NCBI GenBank assembly: GCA_944321015.1
Contig: CALUJS010000025.1
Span: 1 to 39,859 of the forward strand
Direction: 5' to 3'
From: an uncultured Phocaeicola sp.
GTDB lineage: Bacteria > Bacteroidota > Bacteroidia > Bacteroidales > Bacteroidaceae
DNA length: 39,859 nt
Below, in pieces: positions 1-6,323 of the stretch. The translations under genes and the position numbers were made by a program. Numbering within the stretch: position 1 is the stretch's first letter; each line of letters starts with the position of its first letter. The notes beneath the pieces were generated by a model that searched no databases, was not told the origin of the DNA, and worked only from the letters and a program-made list of their open reading frames with translations.

Positions 1-778
1 CCCAAAACAGCTTCATCAAAGTATTGCTATCCACCAAGCTGCAATAAAGTTCCTCATCTTTGATATTAGCTGCCTGCAAAGTCTCACGAATGACCTTATA
101 ACAATTCAGTCGTACTTCAAAGCGATATATCCTTTTGTCAAAACCAACCTTTAAGGCAATATAATCCTTAGCATTATTCTCTTCCAGTTCCAGTGCCTTA
201 TTGTATGCGTTCAACACCAAACTATCATCATTGTTTTTAACGTAGAAAGATTTGTCTTGATAACGATTCTTTCTCGTGCCAACTGAAACATGGATCAGGG
301 AATGTATTTTCTCATCCATCGACTTTATTTTCTTATCGTTTATGACAAAATCCACATCCTCATTTTTCAGCAGCTTATAGAATCTGTTTATTATATTCAC
401 GTTTGTATCAAAGGCAAGATGCAACTTTGAAACCCTAAAAAATTCCAGATGCAAGGCTTGCTCAATGTAGGAGATGCCTCCCAGCATATAATCCTTATAG
501 AGTATTGGATTGCGAACAGACAAATACACATAAGGGCGCAAAGGATTGGGACTACCAAAGAACAAATCGCCTATTACTGTATCGCTTCCATCATCGCCAG
601 GCCCAAGCACTACAAATTGATGATGGTAGTTTCTGTTCTCTATTCTCTTTATAGAGATTTCTCCATATTCCCCACATTGCAAGTAATCAAGACTTTCAAA
701 GTAGGCACGTGTTTCTTCATTCCACGTATAAGTTATTTCTAACTTATCAATGCTGACATCAAATTTTGTTTCAAACAT
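1..778 (-). CDS. Rep-like replication initiation protein (3' end beyond window)
   Basis: The frame is open from an ATG at 778 down to the window edge, giving 259 residues without a stop. No family is certain. Three patterns in the right order resemble the replication initiation factor (Rep_trans-like) proteins of small plasmids, integrative elements and filamentous phages. They are an N-terminal DKLEITY (residues 11-17), a hydrophobic strand ending in an acidic residue, KLHLAFDT (118-125), and a later AYNKALELEE followed by YRFEVRLN (191-200 and 218-225). Such proteins nick origin DNA to start rolling-circle replication. The start overlaps the stop of the upstream small gene by 8 bp (771-778), which implies translational coupling. 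The AT-rich composition and the nearby serine recombinase fit a mobile element. The Rep assignment is inference; the open frame is seen directly. Confidence 0.5.
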   Translation of the reverse strand, partial: MFETKFDVSIDKLEITYTWNEETRAYFESLDYLQCGEYGEISIKRIENRNYHHQFVVLGPGDDGSDTVIGDLFFGSPNPLRPYVYLSVRNPILYKDYMLGGISYIEQALHLEFFRVSKLHLAFDTNVNIINRFYKLLKNEDVDFVINDKKIKSMDEKIHSLIHVSVGTRKNRYQDKSFYVKNNDDSLVLNAYNKALELEENNAKDYIALKVGFDKRIYRFEVRLNCYKVIRETLQAANIKDEELYCSLVDSNTLMKLFW

Positions 779-947
779 ATTCTTCTTTATTTTCTAAGTT
801 ATTATTTTCTTCATAAGGAATTCCTTCCCAATACTTCTTCATAGCCTCACTTATTTTGGCCTTAGTTGAGGCTGTTTGCTTTCTGCCCCTCATCGCCTCG
901 CTTATCTTTTTGCGAGTCAATAACTTCATCTTTCGTTCTTTTCTCAT
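771..947 (-). CDS. 58-residue NUMOD3-like basic protein
   Basis: A short ATG-TGA frame encodes 58 residues. It contains two copies of a motif, RKKISEAMRGRK (residues 12-23) and KAKISEAMKKYW (29-40). These match the pattern of NUMOD3, a small DNA-binding repeat usually found beside GIY-YIG or HNH homing endonuclease domains. No nuclease domain is present, so the protein stands alone. It overlaps the next gene by 8 bp (ATGTTTGA contains its TGA and the next ATG), typical of coupled genes. It could help the Rep-like protein or recombinase recognise DNA, but this is inference from neighbourhood. The gene is real by virtue of the overlap and the repeat; its function is unknown. Confidence 0.6.
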   Translation of the reverse strand: MRKERKMKLLTRKKISEAMRGRKQTASTKAKISEAMKKYWEGIPYEENNNLENKEEYV

Positions 948-1128
948 TATATCAATATGTATAATCTATTATTCTAATCTTTTCAACCATTCTAACTATA
1001 AATATCTTTTATTTTTGAAAGTGTACAACTTTTTTAGCATAAAACAAAATCAAAATCGAAGTTTTTAAGGAATAGGATAAATTGCCTATTAACTGAGATA
1101 TAATAGAGCTTGGAATTTGAGCGTTTAA

Positions 1129-1172
1129 TGCGTAATTTGCGCATTGATGTGATATATTGCGTAATTTGCGCA
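1129..1172. repeat. Two 15-bp direct repeats with internal dyad
   Basis: TGCGTAATTTGCGCA occurs at 1129-1143 and again, identically, at 1158-1172, 29 bp start to start. Each copy is an interrupted palindrome, TGCG-N7-CGCA. Placed between a Rep-like gene and a serine recombinase, it could be a resolution or crossover site, a replication iteron, or an operator. The sequence alone cannot choose between these. Confidence 0.65.
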
Positions 1173-1289
1173 CTTGTATGTATTCTGTAGCAAACTGTAT
1201 TCAAACAAATCTATTACACAATAAGAATACATTCAATTATTGTATTCTATTTTATCTTTGATTTTCTTACATACATCAAAAGAAATGCT

Positions 1290-1297
1290 TATCTTTG
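1290..1297 (+). promoter_or_regulatory. Candidate -7 element for serine recombinase
   Basis: TATCTTTG matches the Bacteroidota -7 consensus TAnnTTTG and lies 44 bp before the recombinase ATG. No good -33 TTTG is present at the expected 20 bp. A second identical TATCTTTG is at 1253-1260. Confidence 0.4.
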
Positions 1298-1341
1298 CAT
1301 CAGTAAATGAAGGGATTAGTTGGAATAAAAGAATAAAAGTT

Positions 1342-1974
1342 ATGAAAAAGGCAGTTATATACGCTCGTGTAAGTAGTACAAATGACAGACAGTCAACAGA
1401 CAGACAAGTTATTGACTTGAAAGCATACGCATCCTGCAATGATATGGAAGTCGTTAAGGTGTACGAAGAACATATTTCAGGGGCAAAGAAGAACGAAGAA
1501 CGACCAATTCTTTGCGAATGCTTGGATTACTGCATCACTAACAAAATAGACTCCTTACTTATCAGTGAATTAAGTCGTTTAGGCAGAAATGTTGATGAAG
1601 TGTTGGCAAATGTCAAGCTATGTAAAGATAACAGCCTCAACATTTATTTTCAAAAAGAAAACCTGAATATATTTCAATCAGATGGAACGAAGAATCCATT
1701 TCTCAATATCTTTATTTCAGTGCTTGGTACTTGCGCAGAAATGGAACGTGAAAACATAAAATTTCGCCTAAATAGTGGCAGAGCGAAGTATATTGCAGAG
1801 GGGGGGAAACTTGGAAGAAAAGAAGGCAGCGTTAAGAGTAAGGAGCAGAAACAAGAAGAATATAAATCAGTGATTAAAGAACTTAAACATGGTACAAGCA
1901 TTCGCAAGACAGCAAAGCTATGTGATGTAAGCGTTTCAACAGTCCAGAGACTGAAAGCAGAATTCAATCTGTAA
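1342..1974 (+). CDS. Small serine recombinase (resolvase/invertase family)
   Basis: A 210-residue protein with the catalytic N-terminal domain of resolvases and invertases. The motif YARVSS (residues 7-12) places the nucleophilic serine at Ser11 after the conserved Arg9. SELSRLGRN (75-83) supplies the paired active-site arginines Arg79 and Arg82, and EMERENIKFR leads into the long E helix. Residues about 184-206 (TSIRKTAKLCDVSVSTVQRL) form a C-terminal helix-turn-helix. Length and layout are those of the Tn3/Hin type. It should catalyse resolution or inversion between short sites, and candidate sites are the repeats at 1129-1172. The ATG at 1342 was chosen because homology starts at once with MKKAVIYARV; the frame extends upstream without family features. 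It ends against a hairpin shared with the convergent lipoprotein gene. Confidence 0.92.
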   Translation: MKKAVIYARVSSTNDRQSTDRQVIDLKAYASCNDMEVVKVYEEHISGAKKNEERPILCECLDYCITNKIDSLLISELSRLGRNVDEVLANVKLCKDNSLNIYFQKENLNIFQSDGTKNPFLNIFISVLGTCAEMERENIKFRLNSGRAKYIAEGGKLGRKEGSVKSKEQKQEEYKSVIKELKHGTSIRKTAKLCDVSVSTVQRLKAEFNL

Positions 1975-2001
1975 AAGTGAAATATACTTCACTTATAATA
2001 A

Positions 2002-2033
2002 AAATAAGGAGAGCAATTTAGCCCTCCTTATTT
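2002..2033. terminator. Bidirectional terminator hairpin
   Basis: AAATAAGGAG (2002-2011) pairs perfectly with CTCCTTATTT (2024-2033), flanked by A-rich and T-rich sequence. It sits between the recombinase (+) and the convergent lipoprotein gene (-), so it can end both transcripts. Confidence 0.8.
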
Positions 2034-2044
2034 CGTTAAACAGC

Positions 2045-2725
2045 TTAATCTACATAAGTCTCATACTTTGTAAGTATAAGCCCATCAAGTTTGATTTCTG
2101 ACTGTGGATTATCAACGTCATTAACGTCTCGACCATACGAAACGATTACATTGTCAAATCTAAAAATGATTAATGGTGTGCCTTCTGCATTTGTAGTATA
2201 TGATTCAAATGTAATCTTTCCACTTTTAATTTTATTGAAGTAAGTGGTAGGCACATAAGTTGGATTTGTCGTTTGCTCGTACTTCCTGACACTCAACTCA
2301 CCATTAATAAATGCATCTTCAATAAACTCAACCTCCTGCCCTCTGGTTGCAGTCGCAGGGTCAAAGGCTTTTATATAGAAATTTATATCTGCAAGCAAAA
2401 CATCTCCAAGAGGATTAAATTCACTTGAAGTAATGTATTCCAAATAGTCAGATGGACTGTTGAATAGCCTATGACATTCTGCTTCTACTTTGAATCCATC
2501 GTCAGAAACACCAAAAGCAGGATATGTCGTGCGTCCTGTTGTTTCTTCAAGAAAACTTTCATACGCAGATGGATATGTAGCCTCATCGTCTAAATACAAT
2601 ACATAATCGCCATTGTTGCCATTGCCACCACCATTGTTAGGATCGTCATCATCGCTACATGATACTAACGAAAAGGGTGTAATAGCGAATAATGCTATAA
2701 ACAAACGATAAAGAAACTTTTCCAT
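2045..2725 (-). CDS. Surface lipoprotein of unknown function
   Basis: A 226-residue protein with a type II signal peptide: a hydrophobic stretch to LVSC, with the lipidated cysteine at residue 23. The next residues are SDDDD, close to the acidic lipoprotein export signal that sends Bacteroidota lipoproteins to the outer face of the outer membrane. A glycine/asparagine-rich linker (about residues 29-39) tethers the rest, for which I recognise no domain. It is the second gene of an operon, starting 5 bp after the stop of the outer-membrane barrel gene. The pair may form a barrel plus surface-lipoprotein unit. The low GC and island location suggest transfer. Function is not assigned. Confidence 0.8.
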   Translation of the reverse strand: MEKFLYRLFIALFAITPFSLVSCSDDDDPNNGGGNGNNGDYVLYLDDEATYPSAYESFLEETTGRTTYPAFGVSDDGFKVEAECHRLFNSPSDYLEYITSSEFNPLGDVLLADINFYIKAFDPATATRGQEVEFIEDAFINGELSVRKYEQTTNPTYVPTTYFNKIKSGKITFESYTTNAEGTPLIIFRFDNVIVSYGRDVNDVDNPQSEIKLDGLILTKYETYVD

Positions 2726-2730
2726 ATTAA

Positions 2731-3270
2731 TTAAAATTTATATGTTGCACCAATTCCAAAGACAGCTTGGTCAAAATCGCTAATCAGTTGATATTTGACT
2801 TCAAAATTTACACCCCATCTATCGTTTATGGCATATTGAACACCTGCACCCAAATTCACGCCAAACCTTGATTCATGCACTTTACCACTTGCTATTTCCT
2901 CATCCATCCCCCACATGTTCCCTGTATTTGGATCGGAATCCATGTCAAAACCAACTGCATAATCCAAATTCCAATTAGTATAAGTCAAACCTACCAAAGG
3001 ATAGACAGCGAACTTTTCAGCAAATGGAAACAGATAATGGGCATTGACATTTATATCCCACATTGACGCTCCATCCTTTTTAAAGAAATAATCGAATCCA
3101 CCTTCAAGACGAATGGCATCAGTAATACCATATTGGTATTTTGCGCCCAAACCCACGTTTGAGATTTCAGTACCATAGTTGAGGTTTAACCCAACTCTTT
3201 GCTCGCCCTTTTGGGCAAATGCGCCAACGCTTACCAGCGCAACGCACAACATCAGAAATAATTTTTTCAT
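2731..3270 (-). CDS. Small outer-membrane beta-barrel protein
   Basis: A 179-residue protein with a Sec signal peptide (cleavage after AFAQ, about residue 20). Alternating hydrophobic strands follow, such as RVGLNLNYG, VGLGAKYQYG, RLEGGFDYFF and YPLVGLTYT, and it ends in the terminal phenylalanine of outer-membrane barrels (GIGATYKF). Length and pattern fit the eight-stranded OmpA/OmpX-like barrels, here of the general outer membrane beta-barrel family. Substrate or role is unknown. It is the first gene of an operon with the downstream surface lipoprotein. A leader of about 290 nt with extensive pairing precedes it, which suggests post-transcriptional control. Confidence 0.8.
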   Translation of the reverse strand: MKKLFLMLCVALVSVGAFAQKGEQRVGLNLNYGTEISNVGLGAKYQYGITDAIRLEGGFDYFFKKDGASMWDINVNAHYLFPFAEKFAVYPLVGLTYTNWNLDYAVGFDMDSDPNTGNMWGMDEEIASGKVHESRFGVNLGAGVQYAINDRWGVNFEVKYQLISDFDQAVFGIGATYKF

Positions 3271-3329
3271 TGCTCAATGATTTTATTGTTTATTACTTGT
3301 TTTGATAGTCCTTGCTTCAGCGATAGACA

Positions 3330-3507
3330 ATAAAAAACGTGGACTATTTACTGTGTATCTATTTTCTTGGTATCGCCAAACACCATACGTTCAAATACAA
3401 GTAAAAGCCCACGCTATGAGCGCAGGCATCAACTTTGTACTTCTTGAACGTTTCTTTAATTTGGCGATTTCAGAAAATAAGAATGTACACAAGCTAACGC
3501 TTTTTAT
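3330..3507 (-). promoter_or_regulatory. Long structured 5' leader (candidate cis-regulatory RNA)
   Basis: Nested complementary segments lie in the leader of the barrel operon: 3330-3340 with 3497-3507 (11 pairs, one being G-U only in the minus-strand RNA), 3353-3357 with 3486-3490, 3360-3366 with 3473-3479, 3372-3380 with 3460-3468 (9 perfect), 3387-3394 with 3444-3451 (8 perfect), 3399-3403 with 3438-3442, and an apical hairpin 3407-3415 with 3419-3427 around a 3-nt loop. A further helix, 3305-3311 with 3341-3347, crosses the outermost helix, so it would be an alternative fold or pseudoknot close to the start codon at 3270. I do not recognise a named RNA family. A degenerate inverted-repeat element is an alternative. 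Confidence 0.6.
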
Positions 3508-3564
3508 CTTATGTCTTTATTTTGATAATCTATACCATAGGCATATCCTTTTTGATTAACGCTA

Positions 3565-3572
3565 CAAAAGTA
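3565..3572 (-). promoter_or_regulatory. Candidate -7 element for barrel-lipoprotein operon
   Basis: Read leftward this is TACTTTTG, a match to TAnnTTTG. Transcription would begin near 3558-3560, giving a leader of about 290 nt that contains the whole structured region. The -33 box is not clear. Confidence 0.5.
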
Positions 3573-4031
3573 GTTAAATTATTTTAGATTCTTGCTCATT
3601 TGGCTCAAGAATAACGTGTTAGACGAAGTATTTTATTACTTTTGCAAGAAAATAGAGGGGATAAGAAAAAGAACAAGTGCGAATAACACCTATCCTAACT
3701 CACTTATAATCAGTAGGGCTTAAGAAGTTGCGAAGTTCTGATGTGCCAAAGACAAAACGTAAGTAAACGTCTTTCTTTGTATATATATCTCACGCCTAAT
3801 TAGAATTTGGGTATGAGATACGTTTCAAAGGTATGAGAAAAAGAGATTGTCTGGATTATTTTTTAATATATTTTTAGAAATATCATTTTAGGATGTAAGT
3901 GTAATGTGGCAATAGTGCATATGATTCATATTTGCTCTTAAGAGGAGCTCCCTAAAAAGATTAGAAGTAATGAAGGTTGTTTTGAATTAATATTACATAA
4001 ATTGTACTGACAATTTGTATTCCTTCCGTCG
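3573..4031. other. AT-rich non-coding stretch at island edge
   Basis: No convincing gene is seen here. A rightward TACTTTTG (3637-3644) matches the -7 consensus, but no gene follows it. The only frame of note is a 20-codon ATG-TAG stretch near 3742-3804 without recognisable features. A 7-bp inverted repeat, TATCTCA/TGAGATA, is at 3786-3792 and 3814-3820. Composition changes from AT-rich to GC-rich near 4020-4040, which probably marks the edge of the accessory island. Confidence 0.5.
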
Positions 4032-4102
4032 ATATTTTCTCCTCTCGAGCGGGAATATCTCGACTCGATAGCGTGCATATGGACACGTTCGTGCGCACAT
4101 AT
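4032..4102. repeat. 22-bp periodic ATAT array, locus A (4 units)
   Basis: ATAT tetramers start at 4032, 4055, 4077 and 4099, spaced 23, 22 and 22 bp, with GC-rich spacers between them. This is the most degenerate member of a family also at 7752, 19775, 30334 and 37063. It lies just beyond the nadB terminator hairpin. Confidence 0.7.
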
Positions 4103-4104
4103 GC

Positions 4105-4163
4105 ACGCCCGCCTTCCGCCATGTTTCTCCGTTCGAGGGGTGAAGATGGCGGAAGGCGGGCGT
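4105..4163 (-). terminator. Strong hairpin downstream of nadB
   Basis: An 18-bp perfect GC-rich stem joins 4105-4122 to 4146-4163 across a 23-nt loop, starting 21 bp after the nadB stop. There is no U-tract, so it may act as a terminator or as a 3' stabilising hairpin. Confidence 0.7.
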
Positions 4164-4184
4164 CTTGATGGGTTGATGTCGGGA

Positions 4185-5768
4185 TTATGCTTCCACGGTT
4201 TTCGCGTGCGGATAGTCGATGGTGTAGTGCAGTCCGCGGCTTTCCTTGCGCTCCATGGCCTGACGGGTGATGAGGTAGCCCACATTAATCATGTTGCGCA
4301 GTTCGCACAGTTCGCGTGAAGCCTTGCTGCGTTTGAACAGACGTTCGGTCTCCTCGTAGAGGATGTCGAGGCGGTTCCAGGCGCGGGTGAGGCGGACGTT
4401 GCTGCGCACGATGCCCACGTAGGCCTCCATAATCTGGTTCACCTCCTTGGCGCTCTGAGTGATGAGCACGCGCTCCTCGGTGGAGATGGTGCCTTCGTCG
4501 TCCCATTCGGGCACGTCGGTGTTGAAGTCATATCGGTCGACCACCTCGAGCGAGTGGCGTGCGGCAGCGTCGGCATAGACCACGGCCTCGATGAGCGAAT
4601 TGGAAGCCAGACGGTTGCCGCCGTGCAGCCCGGTGCAGGAACATTCGCCCAGGGCGTAGAGGCGGCGGATGCTCGACTGTCCGTCGAGGTCGACCACGAT
4701 GCCTCCGCAGAGGTAGTGTGCGGCGGGAGCCACGGGAATGTAGTCGCGGGTGATGTCGATGCCTATGCTGAGGCACTTCTTATAGATGTTGGGGAAGTGG
4801 CGTTTGGTCTCCTCGGGGTCTTTGTGGGTGACGTCGAGGAACACGTGGTCTTCGCCGCGCTGCTTCATCTCGTTGTCGATGGCGCGGGCCACGATGTCGC
4901 GCGGGGCGAGCGAGAGTCGTTCGTCGTATTTCTGCATGAACTCCTTGCCGTCGAGCGTGCGGAGCACTCCGCCGTAGCCGCGCATGGCTTCGGTGATGAG
5001 GAAGCAGGGGCGGTCGCCGGGGTGGAACAGGGCCGTGGGGTGGAACTGGATGAACTCCATGTCCTTCACGGCTCCCTTGGCGCGGTAGACCATGGCGATG
5101 CCGTCGCCCGTGGCCACGAGCGGATTGGTGGTGTTGCGGTAGACGGCCTCGCAACCGCCTGTGGCCATGACGGTGATGCGCGAGAGGAAAGTGTCGACAC
5201 GGCCCGTGCCCTCGTCGAGCACATAGGCTCCGAAGCAGCGTATGCCCGGCGTGTGGCGCGTGACGATGATGCCCAGGTGGTGCTGGGTGATGATTTCCAC
5301 GGCGAAATGATGGTCAAACACGCTGATGTTGGGGTGTTGCTTCACGGCGCGGATGAGGCTGGTCTGTATCTCGGCGCCGGTGTTGTCCTTGTGGTGCAGG
5401 ATGCGGAATTCCGAGTGGCCCCCTTCGCGGTGCAGGTCGAAGTCGCCGTTCTCATTCTTGTCGAACTCCACGCCCCAGCGCAGCAGTTCGCGAATCTGCG
5501 ACGGAGCGCGTCGCACCACCATCTCCACGGCTGCGGGGTCGGATATCCAGTCGCCCGCCACCATGGTGTCGTGGATGTGCTTTTCAAAGTTGTCCACTTG
5601 GAGGTTGGTCACCGAGGCGATGCCTCCCTGTGCGAAATATGTGTTGGCCTCCTCCATTTCCGTTTTGCAGATGATGGCGACGGACTTGCCCTTTTCGGCC
5701 ACCTTCAGGGCAAAGCTCATGCCTGCGATGCCTGAGCCGATTACCAGATAGTCAAATTTATGAATCAT
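4185..5768 (-). CDS. nadB: L-aspartate oxidase
   Basis: A 527-residue flavoprotein that oxidises L-aspartate to iminoaspartate, the first step of de novo NAD synthesis; NadA then makes quinolinate. The N terminus has the FAD dinucleotide fold VIGSGIAGMSFA (GxGxxG at residues 11-16), then TYFAQGGIAS, the substrate-side motif HREGGHS, and near the C-terminal part of the flavin domain LHGGNRLASNSLIEAVVY. The helical C-terminal domain is complete and ends ...HAKTVEA. The start at 5768 was chosen because family homology begins there and a -7 element lies at 5795-5802. An in-frame ATG at 5849 would be upstream of that promoter. No nadA or nadC is nearby, so the gene stands alone. It is the first core gene after the AT-rich island. 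Confidence 0.96.
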   Translation of the reverse strand: MIHKFDYLVIGSGIAGMSFALKVAEKGKSVAIICKTEMEEANTYFAQGGIASVTNLQVDNFEKHIHDTMVAGDWISDPAAVEMVVRRAPSQIRELLRWGVEFDKNENGDFDLHREGGHSEFRILHHKDNTGAEIQTSLIRAVKQHPNISVFDHHFAVEIITQHHLGIIVTRHTPGIRCFGAYVLDEGTGRVDTFLSRITVMATGGCEAVYRNTTNPLVATGDGIAMVYRAKGAVKDMEFIQFHPTALFHPGDRPCFLITEAMRGYGGVLRTLDGKEFMQKYDERLSLAPRDIVARAIDNEMKQRGEDHVFLDVTHKDPEETKRHFPNIYKKCLSIGIDITRDYIPVAPAAHYLCGGIVVDLDGQSSIRRLYALGECSCTGLHGGNRLASNSLIEAVVYADAAARHSLEVVDRYDFNTDVPEWDDEGTISTEERVLITQSAKEVNQIMEAYVGIVRSNVRLTRAWNRLDILYEETERLFKRSKASRELCELRNMINVGYLITRQAMERKESRGLHYTIDYPHAKTVEA

Positions 5769-5794
5769 GGGTATATAGTTGTATCTTTGGAATG

Positions 5795-5802
5795 CAAAAC
5801 TA
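5795..5802 (-). promoter_or_regulatory. Candidate -7 element for nadB
   Basis: Read leftward this is TAGTTTTG, matching TAnnTTTG, 27 bp before the nadB ATG. It supports the start at 5768. Confidence 0.55.
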
Positions 5803-5885
5803 CTAAAAAGTGCTATTCTTTGTCCGTCGGCCGCCGCTTTTCTTTTCATATTTCGTAACTTGCGCCCTCAAAAAACCGCAATCCG

Positions 5886-6323
5886 ATGGATAGAATCTTT
5901 CACGCGCGTGTACATTTCCTTATGTACGTCTTTCTGGGCGTGCTCACGGCGGGCGTCTGCCTTTCGTTCGTGTATCGCATGGGGCTTTGCGCCGCGCTGA
6001 CGCTTCTGCTGCTTGTCGTGGTGGTGGAGCGCATCATCCACACCGCCTACACCATTACGGCCGACGGCCGGCTGGTGGTGAGCCGTGGACGGTTTTCGCG
6101 TCCCCGCGTCATTGCCCTGCGCGACGTGGTGCGCGTGGAGCGATGCCGCCGCATGAGGGTGGGAGGACACAGCCTCTTCGCCTACCTGCTCGTGACCTAT
6201 GGCACGGAGAAGACCGTGGCCGTGATGCCCGTCAGGGAAGATGACTTCGTGGAGACCCTGACCCGCCGCCGGAGGGAGATTGCCGGACGGATTGCAACAA
6301 CATCCCAACCCGAACGCCCATGA
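5886..6323 (+). CDS. PH-like domain membrane protein
   Basis: A 145-residue protein. Residues about 10-52 form two closely spaced hydrophobic segments (FLMYVFLGVLTAGVCLSFVY and LCAALTLLLLVVVV) that should span the inner membrane. The rest has the strand pattern of bacterial PH-like domains: YTITADGRLVVSRG, then VIALRDVVRVERCR, LLVTYGTEKTVAVMPV and a final charged helix. Such proteins are common in Bacteroidota and their function is unknown. Its stop overlaps the dacB start by 4 bp (ATGA, 6320-6323), so the two are translationally coupled and may both act at the envelope. An imperfect -7 element (TAACTTGC, 5856-5863) lies between it and the divergent nadB promoter. Confidence 0.7.
   Translation: MDRIFHARVHFLMYVFLGVLTAGVCLSFVYRMGLCAALTLLLLVVVVERIIHTAYTITADGRLVVSRGRFSRPRVIALRDVVRVERCRRMRVGGHSLFAYLLVTYGTEKTVAVMPVREDDFVETLTRRRREIAGRIATTSQPERP

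Larger units (their letters stand above)
948..1341. other. AT-rich intergenic region between divergent island genes
   Basis: This 394-bp stretch separates the Rep-like operon (leftward) from the serine recombinase (rightward). It is very AT-rich. It holds two 15-bp direct repeats with internal dyad symmetry (1129-1172) and a TAnnTTTG hexamer-type promoter element (1290-1297), listed separately. I see no gene in it. Confidence 0.6.

Noticed and set aside
3302..3559. Rightward 85-codon open frame in the barrel-operon leader
   Set aside because: It lies entirely in a region whose pairing pattern and leftward promoter mark it as a leader; the peptide has no domain, signal or conserved look.
3938..4319. 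Open frames over the nadB 3' end on both strands
   Set aside because: They are shadows of nadB and its terminator and arise from high-GC third positions; no homology or start signal.
4554..5735. Long rightward open frame opposite nadB (393 codons)
   Set aside because: Antisense to a clear NadB protein; its composition (V, A, G, H, D rich) is the reverse-strand shadow typical of GC-rich Bacteroidota genes.
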